Shown: piece by piece, positions 1 through 9,040 of the stretch
Numbering within the stretch: the first letter of the stretch is position 1
How the letters are laid out: every line of letters starts with the position of its first letter
DNA from: JBBQVS01 sp964657325
GTDB lineage: Bacteria; Chloroflexota; Ktedonobacteria; Ktedonobacterales; Ktedonobacteraceae
Assembly: GCA_964657325.1 (NCBI GenBank)
Contig: CAZZVE010000007.1
Coordinates: 11,457-75,456, forward strand
Direction: 5' to 3'
Length of the DNA stretch: 64,000 nucleotides
Position numbers and translations under genes: made by a program
The notes under the pieces: generated by a model
What the model was told of the DNA's origin: nothing
What the model saw: the letters and a program-made list of their open reading frames with translations, nothing else
Databases searched by the model: none

Positions 1-361
1 GGTCAACATGCTGTCGTAGGTGATCTGCCAACACATTGACTTGCCTGAAACCAATTCGTCCATTTCCCGGTGCCAAAACATACAATGTCTCAACAAGTTC
101 ATCGACCTGCGTATGCGGATCGATGCACTTGTTAAAGAGCGCTATCAGTGTTGTATCATTCATGAGCTGTTGTTGTTCTTCGTTTGCTAGGAACCTCATG
201 AATGCATGTTCCAACACAGGACCGAAAGTTGGTGCTAGACGCTGTAACAGTGCTTGTTTTTGCTGAATTGAAGCTTCTGAAAAAAGGACTTGTAGGTCTT
301 GTTTAAGAATCACTGACGTATGCCGACTATCAGCCGTCAGTGTGTGACTACTACTTTTCAT
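1..361 (-). CDS. Unknown protein, 3' end cut by window edge
   Basis: An open frame starts at ATG 361 and runs without a stop off the left edge, giving 120 residues beginning MKSSSHTLTADSRHTSVILK. The product is helix-prone and rich in Gln and Leu. I see no zinc-binding anti-sigma motif, signal peptide or membrane segment in the visible part. It lies 67 bases downstream of the sigma-like gene on the same strand, so the two probably form one transcript, which would make it a candidate partner or regulator of that sigma factor (inference only). The family is not recognised. Confidence 0.6.
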   Translation of the reverse strand, partial: MKSSSHTLTADSRHTSVILKQDLQVLFSEASIQQKQALLQRLAPTFGPVLEHAFMRFLANEEQQQLMNDTTLIALFNKCIDPHTQVDELVETLYVLAPGNGRIGFRQVNVLADHLRQHVD

Positions 362-428
362 ACAAATACTGCCTTACTGATGACTTTATTGAGTAATAGG
401 CCAAGACTATCATCTCTCTTGAGGAAAG

Positions 429-1079
429 TCAAGAAACAACGCTATCTAGCATTGGACGGAGCTTTTTTCTAGCGGCTGATACGGAAGAACGCATACTTTG
501 TAACGCTTGCCCTTCTTCCGGCCACTCTACAACGTCCATATCCATATTATAGATTTTGCACATAGTCACCCATGCGAGTAGATCATCAACTTTGTCTTTA
601 AGCGCACAAAGCATCGCTTGTCTTTGACGAGTAGGCAGAGTAGAGATGGCATGCACAGCTTCTTGTGTATAGAACTGCTCTGTTTCTTGTTGCTCGATCT
701 CACGTAGCGGGTCCTGCGTTGCTGTGGATTGGAACAGTACCTCACATGAATAAAGTTCCCCTTCTTCGTCCGTTGGTAAAGAAGTGGTTGGCTTTGACTG
801 ACGTATCATTGTTATAGACTCATTATGTACGACACGCCTAATATAAGCTTTGGGATTGGAGATGGTTGTCTTTTGTTGCCCTTGCCAGATTTTAATACGA
901 GTTTGTTGCGCGAGATCGTCTATCTCCATATTCAGTGTGTCTGGGTGAAGCATACTACGCTTACGATTGACGTGGTTTCGCGCCTGAGAACAGATGTAGA
1001 GGTCATACTCTTCGAGCAATTCGTTTGTGTCCAAATCAGATGTCTGCGAAAAAGAAGTGGATAAAGAAGATTGTTGCAT
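429..1079 (-). CDS. ECF-type sigma-70 family RNA polymerase sigma factor-like protein
   Basis: A 216-residue protein that would direct RNA polymerase to specific promoters. Residues around 50-95 fit sigma region 2 (DDLAQQTRIKIWQ, then NPKAYIRRVVHNE). Region 4 begins near ISTLPTRQRQAMLCAL and ends in a recognition-helix-like SMRSSVSAARKKLRPML. Between the two helices of region 4 there is an extra stretch of about 20 residues (LLAWVTMCKIYNMDMDVVEW) that ordinary ECF factors lack, so it may be an atypical or diverged member. The start is supported by GGAGAG just upstream of ATG 1079. It is transcribed divergently from the WD40 gene and is followed by a partial unknown gene. Family assignment is good; the target regulon is unknown. 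Confidence 0.75.
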   Translation of the reverse strand: MQQSSLSTSFSQTSDLDTNELLEEYDLYICSQARNHVNRKRSMLHPDTLNMEIDDLAQQTRIKIWQGQQKTTISNPKAYIRRVVHNESITMIRQSKPTTSLPTDEEGELYSCEVLFQSTATQDPLREIEQQETEQFYTQEAVHAISTLPTRQRQAMLCALKDKVDDLLAWVTMCKIYNMDMDVVEWPEEGQALQSMRSSVSAARKKLRPMLDSVVS

Positions 1080-1152
1080 AGTTCTCTCCGCTGCTTTGCT
1101 TAGGGTTACTGCCCTCTTAGTCTTTTGTCTTGCCTCGTTCTACTCATCGGCT

Positions 1153-1196
1153 ATTGTTGTTATCAGAAAACTATTTTGTTTTCTGATAACAACAAT
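1153..1196. promoter_or_regulatory. Perfect 19-bp inverted repeat between divergent genes
   Basis: Arms 1153-1171 (ATTGTTGTTATCAGAAAAC) and 1178-1196 are exact reverse complements around a 6-base centre (TATTTT). It sits between the sigma-like gene and the XRE/NB-ARC/WD40 gene, about 85 bases before the latter's start, in the place expected for an operator shared by divergent promoters. The XRE domain of the neighbour is an obvious candidate binder. It could alternatively act as an RNA hairpin. Confidence 0.6.
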
Positions 1197-1280
1197 ATAA
1201 CATGGATTGTTTTGTTTTACAAGTGCTTCTGGAAAATTTGGGCGTTTTGTTTTATACTATGTATAATTGGAGGGAACGCT

Positions 1281-4200
1281 ATGGGCCGAAAAGAAAAAAT
1301 AGTTTCGCTAGAGAACAATAATCAGTACTCAATAGGAGCGAGAATGCGTCTCGCGCGTATTGAGAAAGGTTTCAGATTGACCGACATGTCGGAGGCAATA
1401 GGGTATACCAAGAGCCGTCTATCGACTGTAGAGAATGGTTATGGCAACCCATCGCAAGAGCTTATACAGGCATATGAGCAACAATTGGGACTAGAGTCAG
1501 GAGTATTAACGCGAGCACAAGACGGCATCCCTCCGTACATACCTGGGCGTCGCCACTCAGCTTTACCTGTGCGTATATCAAGTATAGAAACAAAACAGGA
1601 ACGAAGTTCTCCACCCGCAACGCGTTACTATCTGAAGGATGCTCCACCGAAAGAGGTCTTTTACGGACGTGAACAAGAACTGGCAGTACTCGAGCATTGG
1701 ATACAAGCAGAGCGTGCTCGTGTTGTCATGCTCCTGGGAATAGGAGGTATAGGCAAAACAACGCTCGCCAGTATCATAACCGAGCGCGTAAAAGAACAAT
1801 TCACCTATGTTTTCTGGTACACCTTACAAAACGCGCCCTTGCTTGAAGAGGTACTCAGGGAATGTCTTCAATTTCTTTCTGGTCAAACGCAGACGGTCGT
1901 GGATTCATCTGAAGATACCGATGAACAGATGAAGCAACTCGCGAAATATTTGCAACAGTATCGTTGTCTTATCGTACTCGACAATGTTGAGACGATTCTG
2001 GAAAGTAGCCAGAATGTGGGACAATATCGTGCTGGTTACGAAGGTTACGGTAAACTTATAACTATTATGGGAGAAAGCACACATCAAAGTTGCCTTCTGC
2101 TCACGAGCCGCGAACTTCCTTCAGAAGTGGTACATACAGAGGGAAACTCTGTAAAGGTTTTACCTCTGACTGGAGTAGGGCTGGAAGAAGGACGACGACT
2201 ATTACATGGGAAAGATCTGCTTGGCTCGAATGAGGTCTGTGACGAACTAACTATAACCTATGGCGGTAATCCACTCGCGTTGAAACTTGTCGCTGCACCA
2301 ATTCGGGAACTTTTCGGTGGTGAAATAGCAGAATTTTTGGCTGAAAGAGGAACCGTTGTTGGCGATATTTATGCTCTAATTGATACGCAATTTCATCGTT
2401 TATCAGCACAAGAGAGAGAAATTATCTACTGGTTCGCTTTAGCCTGTGAGCCTATTTCCTTTAATGATGTGCTAAAAAAGATTGTACGTCCAGTTCCCAA
2501 ACGTGACCTTCTGAATGCGTTAGACTCGCTGCGCAGGCGATCTATGATTGAAAATAGTAGTGGTACGTACTTTACTTTACAACCTGTGATTATGGAGTAC
2601 GTGACTGAGGAATTCGTTGCCCGTGTTTGTAAGGAGATTGAACATGAGCAATTCGCGCTCTTATTAAGCCACACGCTCATTAGAGCAGAGGCAAAAGATT
2701 ATATCAGGAACAACCAGACACGACTCTTTCTTGAAGCGATCATTCGTCAATTGCTTAGCACACTTGGAAAGGTTGAGTGTGAGGCAAAGCTTAAAAGTAT
2801 GTTGGCAATCCTCAAAGAAACACGTCCTGATACACCAGAATATGCAGCTGGAAACCTGCTTAACCTGTTGGTACAGTTAAAGGTTGATCTCACAGATTAT
2901 GATTTTTCTCATCTCGCGGTCTGGAACGGCTATTTGCAGGATGTCAATTTACATAAAGTGAATTTTTCGTATTCCGAGCTGAAACAAACAGTTTTTAGTG
3001 ACACCTTTGGGAGTGTACTATCCGTTGCATTAAGTCCAGATGGTACACTACTGGCTGCGGGAACAGCCAATGGTGAGGTTCGACTGTGGGACGTGCAAAG
3101 TGGTGTCCCCCTCGGTATTTGTCAAGGACATACTGACTGGGTACGCTCAGTCACATTTAGCCCTGACGGTAGCAGCGTGCTAAGCGGGAGTGATGATCAA
3201 AGTATCCGTTTATGGGATGTGAAAACGACGCAGTGTCTGAAAATTTTTTATGGACACACGAATAGAGTACGTTCGGTTGCCTTCGCTCCAAATGGTACAC
3301 TTGCTGCAAGCGGCGGAGACGACCATACAGTGCGCGTATGGGATATAAGAACGGCAGAATGTCTACATACGTTAGAAGGACACACAAGTCGCGTTTGGTC
3401 TGTGGCCTTTGGTTGCGAGAATGATGTTGTCATCAGTGGTAGTCATGACGGAGCAATGAAGTTATGGAATGTGCAAGAGGGTGTATGTATAAAGACATTC
3501 CTGGGACACAAAGACGCTATCTGTTCTGTTGCCTTTAGTGCGGACGGAAAATATCTAGCGAGTGGTGGTGATGATCAGATCGTTTATCTCTGGGATAGAG
3601 AGAAAGACGCACCAATTCAACTGCTACGTGGGCATACCAGCCGTATCTGGTCCGTGACGTTTAGCCTTGATGGAAACCTTCTTGCGAGTGGTAGTGATGA
3701 TCAAACGATTCGATTGTGGGATGTGTATAGTGGAGAAACGCTCACAACACTGCGCGGACATACTAACCGCGTCTGGTCAGTAGCATTTCATCCTATGAGT
3801 AATATACTGGTGAGTGGTAGTGACGACCAAAGTATTCGTATGTGGAATACTGATGATGGACAATGCGTAAAGACCATTCAGGGGCATAGTAGCCGCATCC
3901 GTTCTATTGCTTTTAGTCCGGATGGGAACACGCTGATCAGTGGTAGTGATGATAGAACGGTACGGCTCTGGCAAGTTGAGACGGGACAATGCCTAAAAAT
4001 ATTGCAGGGACATAGCACATGGATTTATTCAGTCGCGTTTAGTCCGACAGGAGCAATACTCGCGAGTGGTAGCGATGATCAAACGATTCGATTGTGGGAT
4101 GTCAAAACAGGATATTGCTTGAGAACATTGGGCGGACATACCAACTGGGTCCGTTCTATCGCCTTTAGTCCTGATGGAACACTGCTAGTGAGTGGTAGTG

Positions 4201-4865
4201 ACGATCAGACGATACGACTTTGGCAAGTCAGCACTGGCCTTTGTCTTGGTATTCTGCAAAAGGATTGTAGCCGCATCTGGTCGGTTGCCTTTAGCCCCGA
4301 TGGAAAGACGATTGCTTGTGGTGGTGAAGACAAAATAGTGCGTCTCTGGCAACTGAACGAAGACTCCAGTCTGCGTTTATTAAATGACCATTCAGGTAGA
4401 GTGCGTTCAGTCGCCTTTAGTCCCGATGGGCATTTTCTTGCCAGTAGTAGCGATGATCGCACGATTCGCTTATGGAAAGTGAGTACTGGTCGTTGTGTGA
4501 GTGTTCTTAGAGGCCATATGAGTTGGATCTGGTCGGTAGCGTTCAGTTCCGACGGTAAGTCGCTTGTGAGTGGTGGCGATGATCAGAGTGTGCGTCTCTG
4601 GGAACTGGATACACAACAACAACTCTGGGCAGGATATGAGCATAGTAAGAGAGTCTACTCAGTTGCTTTTCGTCCAGATGCTTCACTTGTTGCCAGTGGT
4701 AGCTATGATGGAACAATCAAACTATGGGATGTAGCTTCAGGCACATGTGTACGAACACTTCGTAGAGAGCGCCCATATGAGCAAATGAACATTACCGGCG
4801 TGACTGGTCTCTCATCTGCACAAAAAGTTATGCTTCGCACACTGGGCGCGATAGAGGATGAGTAG
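1281..4865 (+). CDS. XRE HTH / NB-ARC STAND ATPase / 14 WD40-repeat protein
   Basis: A 1194-residue STAND-type signalling ATPase. Residues about 15-75 are a Cro/XRE helix-turn-helix (GARMRLARIEKGFRL... YTKSRLSTVENGYGNPS). A P-loop (LLGIGGIGKTT, near residue 152) and a Walker-B-like LIVLDNVE mark the NB-ARC domain. From about residue 570 there are fourteen WD40 repeats of 42 residues, most with the SVAFSPDG...SGSDDQTIRLWDV pattern, enough for two seven-bladed propellers. Family knowledge: the repeats sense a ligand, the NTPase oligomerises, and the N-terminal domain is the output, here probably DNA binding. The frame is open further upstream, but ATG 1281 has GGAGGG at 1269-1274 and a TATACT element at 1253-1258, so I take it as the start. 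Ligand unknown; a role in defence or stress sensing is inference. Confidence 0.85.
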   Translation: MGRKEKIVSLENNNQYSIGARMRLARIEKGFRLTDMSEAIGYTKSRLSTVENGYGNPSQELIQAYEQQLGLESGVLTRAQDGIPPYIPGRRHSALPVRISSIETKQERSSPPATRYYLKDAPPKEVFYGREQELAVLEHWIQAERARVVMLLGIGGIGKTTLASIITERVKEQFTYVFWYTLQNAPLLEEVLRECLQFLSGQTQTVVDSSEDTDEQMKQLAKYLQQYRCLIVLDNVETILESSQNVGQYRAGYEGYGKLITIMGESTHQSCLLLTSRELPSEVVHTEGNSVKVLPLTGVGLEEGRRLLHGKDLLGSNEVCDELTITYGGNPLALKLVAAPIRELFGGEIAEFLAERGTVVGDIYALIDTQFHRLSAQEREIIYWFALACEPISFNDVLKKIVRPVPKRDLLNALDSLRRRSMIENSSGTYFTLQPVIMEYVTEEFVARVCKEIEHEQFALLLSHTLIRAEAKDYIRNNQTRLFLEAIIRQLLSTLGKVECEAKLKSMLAILKETRPDTPEYAAGNLLNLLVQLKVDLTDYDFSHLAVWNGYLQDVNLHKVNFSYSELKQTVFSDTFGSVLSVALSPDGTLLAAGTANGEVRLWDVQSGVPLGICQGHTDWVRSVTFSPDGSSVLSGSDDQSIRLWDVKTTQCLKIFYGHTNRVRSVAFAPNGTLAASGGDDHTVRVWDIRTAECLHTLEGHTSRVWSVAFGCENDVVISGSHDGAMKLWNVQEGVCIKTFLGHKDAICSVAFSADGKYLASGGDDQIVYLWDREKDAPIQLLRGHTSRIWSVTFSLDGNLLASGSDDQTIRLWDVYSGETLTTLRGHTNRVWSVAFHPMSNILVSGSDDQSIRMWNTDDGQCVKTIQGHSSRIRSIAFSPDGNTLISGSDDRTVRLWQVETGQCLKILQGHSTWIYSVAFSPTGAILASGSDDQTIRLWDVKTGYCLRTLGGHTNWVRSIAFSPDGTLLVSGSDDQTIRLWQVSTGLCLGILQKDCSRIWSVAFSPDGKTIACGGEDKIVRLWQLNEDSSLRLLNDHSGRVRSVAFSPDGHFLASSSDDRTIRLWKVSTGRCVSVLRGHMSWIWSVAFSSDGKSLVSGGDDQSVRLWELDTQQQLWAGYEHSKRVYSVAFRPDASLVASGSYDGTIKLWDVASGTCVRTLRRERPYEQMNITGVTGLSSAQKVMLRTLGAIEDE

Positions 4866-4937
4866 TTGTACTCATATTGTTCTATAATATAGCTAAATCT
4901 TTTTTATAGAGCGATGATTGTCAATGGAGGTAGTAAC

Positions 4938-5957
4938 GTGGAGCAACCTGAGAATAAACAGATTCCTTGGCACGAACGGCAATGGCAGATCGGGACAGTC
5001 GTAGGATTACGTGCCCCAGGCAAAGCCACAGGCTTCATTGAACATGGTAGTAGTGCTGATGGTACTTCTTTGCAAAGTGCTGTCCATGTTTTTGTCGGCG
5101 CGCAGGAAGGGCCTGTGCTATACGTCCAGGCAGCGGTCCACGGAGATGAGGTGAACGGAGTGGAAGTACTACGCCGCTTGGTTACGGAACTTGATCCCAC
5201 CTCTATAAGTGGCGCATTGATTGTTGTTCCTGTAACAAATGGGCCAGGCTTCATCCAACATCGGCGCCGCAATTTTTTCGATGAGGAGGACATGAATCGT
5301 GTCTGGCCGGGCAAGGAGAGTGGCTTAATGAGCCAACAAATAGCCTTCCATCTCTATGAACAAGCAATTCGCCATGCTAACTACGTCGTCGATCTGCATA
5401 CTGCCAGCAGTAACACATTGTTGCACGTCGTCTATGGGCAGGGAGATGAGAAGAGCCGTAAGCTGGCAGAGGTGTTCGGGTTAGAGATTCTGTTGGAGGA
5501 AGCCATTGATGAGAACCTGAGACGTTCGCGCTTTACTGGTAAGCTACGCAATGTTCTCACCGAACGCGGAGTGCCTGCCATCACTCCTGAATTAGGAGGC
5601 GTGAATTGCCTGGAAGAAGAGCATATTGTGCTTGGTGTACGTGGTATGACCAACGTTTTGAAACACATAGGTATGCTCAATGGCGAGATTGCCCCACCTG
5701 AGCGACCTCAAATTACTCTGCGTGGTTCGCACCTCGATGAAGTGTGGGCGCAGCAGGGAGGCATCTGGATTGCTCAAGTGAAGGCAGGTGAACGAGTGCA
5801 ACAAGGTCAACGCCTGGGCTATCTCTATTCAGTACGCACGTTTGAAATTGTGGAACAGGTTACTGCTCCTTATAATGGTTATATTCTTGGGTTAACAGAC
5901 ATACCCGTCATAAATACTGGTGATGCCCTGGTTAACATTTGCCGTCTTGATGAGTGA
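4938..5957 (+). CDS. Succinylglutamate desuccinylase/aspartoacylase family zinc hydrolase
   Basis: About 339 residues of the M14-like deacylase family, which removes acyl groups from N-acyl amino acids or related amides with a zinc ion. VHGDEVNG supplies the HxxE zinc ligands and VVDLHTA the third ligand; the C-terminal QVKAGERVQQGQRLGYLYS resembles the beta-rich domain of this family. I prefer GTG 4938, which follows GGAGG at 4926-4930 with 7-base spacing, over the in-frame ATG 4914, which has no ribosome site. It follows the WD40 gene by 72 bases and converges on the amidohydrolase with only 11 bases between. The substrate is not deducible. Confidence 0.8.
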   Translation: MEQPENKQIPWHERQWQIGTVVGLRAPGKATGFIEHGSSADGTSLQSAVHVFVGAQEGPVLYVQAAVHGDEVNGVEVLRRLVTELDPTSISGALIVVPVTNGPGFIQHRRRNFFDEEDMNRVWPGKESGLMSQQIAFHLYEQAIRHANYVVDLHTASSNTLLHVVYGQGDEKSRKLAEVFGLEILLEEAIDENLRRSRFTGKLRNVLTERGVPAITPELGGVNCLEEEHIVLGVRGMTNVLKHIGMLNGEIAPPERPQITLRGSHLDEVWAQQGGIWIAQVKAGERVQQGQRLGYLYSVRTFEIVEQVTAPYNGYILGLTDIPVINTGDALVNICRLDE

Positions 5958-5968
5958 GAAGCGTTTCG

Positions 5969-7237
5969 TTAGAAACTTGCCGCCATAGGCAGTGTTGTCT
6001 CCGTAAGATTTTTTACAACTTCACCACCTTTCAGCACCAGTTTTACGTTCGCTGGATTGACGAGCGTTTGGATGTCCTGATGGACTTGCCCATCAACTAG
6101 GATAACATCAGCTACTTTGCCAGCTTCAAGCGTTCCAAGTTGCTTATCAAGATGTAAGAGGCGTGCCGCGCTTTGTGTACTAGCGGTGATAGCTTGTAGT
6201 GGAGTCATGCCATTTTCAACCATCAATTGTAATTCTCGCGCGTTTTCTCCATGTGCGCCTACCCCCGCGTCCGTTCCCATGGCAATCGAAATGCCCGCAT
6301 CTACAGCGCGGCGAAAGCTTTGCTTATGAGCATCCATAACTGCATAGGATTTCTCCACCATGAAGGGTGAGATAATATCAGGATGTACTTGTGCAAATTC
6401 GGCTACCCAAATGGGAGCAATGAGCGTTGGAACAAGATAGGCATTCTTCTCACGCATGAGCTCGATTGCCTCATCGTCAAGATAGATGCCATGTTCGATG
6501 GAGGCAACTCCTGCGCGCAAAGCATTTTTGATTCCTTGAGTCCCTTGCGCATGGGCCATGCAACGCTTCCCCTGAGCGGCAGCTTCATAGACGGCGATTG
6601 ATATCTCCTCCACCGTCAATTGTGAAGAAGTGGGAGCATCAGCTGTAGAAAGAACGCCGCCAGTGGTTGCCAACTTGATCCAATCAGCACCAGCTCGTAG
6701 AATCTCGCGTGTTTTCTGACGTACCTGCTCTGCGCCATCTGCAACTCCTGCGGGAAGATCGGGCAGCTTCAAGCCAAAGAAACCGAGGTCAAGGCAACAT
6801 GGATAGTAATCGTCTCCGTGGCCTCCAGTTTGCGAGATCAAGGAGACCGCCACTTGCATACGCGGACCGGCAATAATGCCGCGCTCCACCGCCATTTTGA
6901 CACCCGCAGGTGTACCTCCCGCGTCGCGTACCGTTGTGAAGCCTGCGTGAAGTGTCGCGCGCAGACGAGGGATAGCCTGAAAGAGACTGAGTGAAGGCGG
7001 AGTATTCAGCGAACGAACAAGGTCAGGATATTCTATCATCATGTGAACATGCGTATCGATCAGCCCTGGTAACACACTTGCACCCTGCGCATCAAGGACT
7101 GTGGCATCTCGCGGAATGTGTACATTGCTCTTTTCTCCGACAGCACTAATGTGCTCACCATCAATCAAAATCGTACCATTCTCATATGGATCATGTTCGG
7201 TCCCATCAATAATTGTTGCATTTGTAATTGCTAGCAT
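5969..7237 (-). CDS. Metal-dependent amidohydrolase (imidazolonepropionase/Xaa-Pro dipeptidase-like)
   Basis: A 422-residue amidohydrolase-superfamily enzyme hydrolysing amide-type bonds at a metal centre. Visible metal and catalytic elements in order: GLIDTHVHM (two His), DWIKLATTGG (Lys likely carbamylated), CMAHAQG and SIEHG (His ligands), and GTDAG (catalytic Asp). The N-terminal beta sandwich (TNATIIDGT) closes with DVILVDG near the C-terminus. ATG 7237 is preceded by AAAAGGAAA. It is convergent with the aspartoacylase-like gene, so the pair may act on related amides, but they are not co-transcribed. The class is secure, the substrate is not. Confidence 0.88.
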   Translation of the reverse strand: MLAITNATIIDGTEHDPYENGTILIDGEHISAVGEKSNVHIPRDATVLDAQGASVLPGLIDTHVHMMIEYPDLVRSLNTPPSLSLFQAIPRLRATLHAGFTTVRDAGGTPAGVKMAVERGIIAGPRMQVAVSLISQTGGHGDDYYPCCLDLGFFGLKLPDLPAGVADGAEQVRQKTREILRAGADWIKLATTGGVLSTADAPTSSQLTVEEISIAVYEAAAQGKRCMAHAQGTQGIKNALRAGVASIEHGIYLDDEAIELMREKNAYLVPTLIAPIWVAEFAQVHPDIISPFMVEKSYAVMDAHKQSFRRAVDAGISIAMGTDAGVGAHGENARELQLMVENGMTPLQAITASTQSAARLLHLDKQLGTLEAGKVADVILVDGQVHQDIQTLVNPANVKLVLKGGEVVKNLTETTLPMAASF

Positions 7238-7258
7238 AGGTTTCCTTTTCGTCTAGTT

Positions 7259-7296
7259 AAGTAGCAGTTTTCTCATCTCTGAAAAAGCTGCTACTT
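7259..7296 (-). terminator. Hairpin after the ferritin-like gene
   Basis: Arms 7259-7267 (AAGTAGCAG) and 7288-7296 pair exactly, with further A/T pairing inside. It lies just past the stop of the ferritin-like gene and before the amidohydrolase start, consistent with a terminator, although the following T-run is poor. Confidence 0.5.
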
Positions 7297-7307
7297 GACT
7301 GCGAACG

Positions 7308-7625
7308 CTACTTATCTTCAGCCTTTTCCGCAATTTCCCCATGTTGGACGATATCGCCATCCTGAAACAAGATATTCTGCAATGCAATTTTCCACTTGGC
7401 CTTCTGACGCAATAGAAACTCCAGGTCCATGCCAAAGTGTTTGAATTCCTCTTGTTGAGCGTTCGCCATGATCGCTCGTGCTTGGTCGTTCTGCTCGACA
7501 GATATTCGTTGCTCATACCAGTTGATCGCCTCTGCCTCCTCTGTCAGCGAAGCAATCATACGTGCGAACGTTCGCGTCTCTTGTGAAAGTTCATTTGCAG
7601 GTTCATGATATTGATCAAATCCCAT
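7308..7625 (-). CDS. Encapsulated-ferritin-like (EncFtn) protein
   Basis: 105 residues matching the two-helix encapsulated ferritin family, which oxidises Fe(II) for storage inside encapsulin shells. The family hallmarks are HEPANELSQETR near the N-terminus, the first helix glutamates in LTEEAEAINWYEQR, and the second-helix ligands in EEFKHFGMDLEFLLR. ATG 7625 is chosen because AGAGGAG precedes it and family similarity begins at MGFDQY; an in-frame upstream extension does not look like the family. The C-terminus (EIAEKAEDK) carries no obvious encapsulin-targeting peptide, and no encapsulin gene is in the window, so the shell partner must be elsewhere or absent. Confidence 0.8.
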   Translation of the reverse strand: MGFDQYHEPANELSQETRTFARMIASLTEEAEAINWYEQRISVEQNDQARAIMANAQQEEFKHFGMDLEFLLRQKAKWKIALQNILFQDGDIVQHGEIAEKAEDK

Positions 7626-7933
7626 TTTTGCATCTCCTCTGTGTGTCTCTTGTACGCACCTCTTTTTACTGCGCTTATTCTCTTTAGTAAAAGGAAGCAC
7701 TTCAACCACTCTTCGTACAATTATACGACAAATGAACAGTTTGCTAAAAGGCATGCCCCTGTCTTTGCTCTACAAGGCAGAAGGGAAATAATGTGGTACA
7801 CTTTCGATACATGCGGTACTCCTCACGCTTCTAAAATAGGGGCCTTCTGGCCCGTTAGGTAGCCACTTGGAATCTGCTCTGATGGTGGAATAGATATCTA
7901 TTCATCAGAGATGGTAGTAGAAAGCGAAAATGA
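7626..7933. promoter_or_regulatory. Divergent intergenic region with a palindrome at 7877-7910
   Basis: This 308-base spacer separates the ferritin-like gene from the YwbE gene and should hold both promoters. At 7877-7910 outer arms CTCTGATG and CATCAGAG enclose the palindrome AATAGATATCTATT, 24 bases before the YwbE start. That is a plausible operator. No coding signal was recognised. Confidence 0.4.
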
Positions 7934-8131
7934 ATGCCAGATGGACGCCTCCGTCAAGATATACGTCCGGGTATCGAAGTGTCAATCGTCCTCAAGCAAG
8001 ACCAGCGAACGGGAAAACTGACCCGAGGAATCGTCAAGGATATTTTGACTAACTCCGTTTCTCACCCGCATGGGATTAAGGTACGGCTTGTCGATGGACA
8101 GGTCGGACGCGTACAGAAAATCGAGGAGTAG
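7934..8131 (+). CDS. YwbE family small protein
   Basis: A 65-residue protein that matches the conserved YwbE family almost end to end: IRPGIEVSIVLKQDQRTGKL, GIVKDILTNSVSHPHGIKV and RLVDGQVGRVQKI. The fold is probably a small beta barrel, but the biochemical function is unknown. It is followed after 25 bases by the SDR gene on the same strand, so they may be co-transcribed. The length equals the family norm. The ribosome site is weak. Confidence 0.85.
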   Translation: MPDGRLRQDIRPGIEVSIVLKQDQRTGKLTRGIVKDILTNSVSHPHGIKVRLVDGQVGRVQKIEE

Positions 8132-8156
8132 AATGCTACGCAAGGAATAAAGCTCC

Positions 8157-8915
8157 ATGAATGAAACAGGTCGTATCGCTCTCGTAACTGGTGCTGGTAC
8201 CGGTATTGGCAAACGCGTGGCGTTGCTGCTCTTAGAGGCCGGGTATTGCGTCGTGCTAGCGGGCCGTCGAGTTGAACTCTTGGAGCAGACGGTTCAGGAA
8301 GCTAACGTGTCGAACTCGCGTACGCTGGTGATGCCTATGAACGTGAGCGACCCGGAAGCCGTATCAGCGTTATTCGTTGCAACGCAGGGCAAATTCGGTC
8401 GGCTGGATGTTTTGTTCAATAATGCAGGTGTGGGTGCGCCCGCTGTTCCGCTCGAAGACCTGAGGTATGATCAGTGGAGGAGTGTACTGGATACCTGCGT
8501 GACGGGAACATTTCTTTGCACACAACATGCCTTCAGGATGATGAAGCATCAGAAGCCGCATGGCGGACGCATCATCAATAATGGGTCGATTTCCGCGTAT
8601 ACCCCCCGACCGAATTCCGCACCGTATACCGCTGCTAAACACGCGATCACCGGTCTCACCAAATCTACTGCGCTAGATGGTCGCCCATTTGACATTACCT
8701 GTGGGCAGATCGACATCGGGAATGCGGCAACTGAGATGACAGAGAGCATGAAAAACGGGATGCTTCAACCTAATGGCACAGTTGCTGTCGAGCCGACTAT
8801 AGATGCCGATCATGTTGCGCGGGCGGTGCTCTATATGGCGAACCTGCCACTCGATGTCAACGTACCATTTATGACAGTGATGGCAACTGGAATGCCCTTC
8901 ATTGGTCGCGGATAA
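8157..8915 (+). CDS. SDR family NAD(P)-dependent oxidoreductase
   Basis: 252 residues with classical short-chain dehydrogenase landmarks: dinucleotide-binding VTGAGTGIGKRVAL at the N-terminus, NNAGVG in the middle, catalytic Ser in NGSISAY, and the YxxxK pair in YTAAKHAITG. It reduces or oxidises a small carbonyl or alcohol with NAD(P). The ATG follows AAGGAATAAAGCTCC. Its 3' end abuts the duplicated scrap region that begins near 8937. The substrate cannot be inferred. Confidence 0.9.
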   Translation: MNETGRIALVTGAGTGIGKRVALLLLEAGYCVVLAGRRVELLEQTVQEANVSNSRTLVMPMNVSDPEAVSALFVATQGKFGRLDVLFNNAGVGAPAVPLEDLRYDQWRSVLDTCVTGTFLCTQHAFRMMKHQKPHGGRIINNGSISAYTPRPNSAPYTAAKHAITGLTKSTALDGRPFDITCGQIDIGNAATEMTESMKNGMLQPNGTVAVEPTIDADHVARAVLYMANLPLDVNVPFMTVMATGMPFIGRG

Positions 8916-9040
8916 TCGGGGACGCTTACCTTTTTTACAATAATTTTCCTGGTGGAGGTATCTCCTCTATGAGAAAGAGATAGCCACCCTCACCAGGAGA
9001 ATTAGACAGATTTCATAAGCGAGCCACTTCAGAACGCTTT

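Noticed and set aside
3000..4740. Tandem 126-base repeats as a satellite or CRISPR-like array
   Set aside because: They are the coding DNA of fourteen WD40 repeats, in one intact frame.
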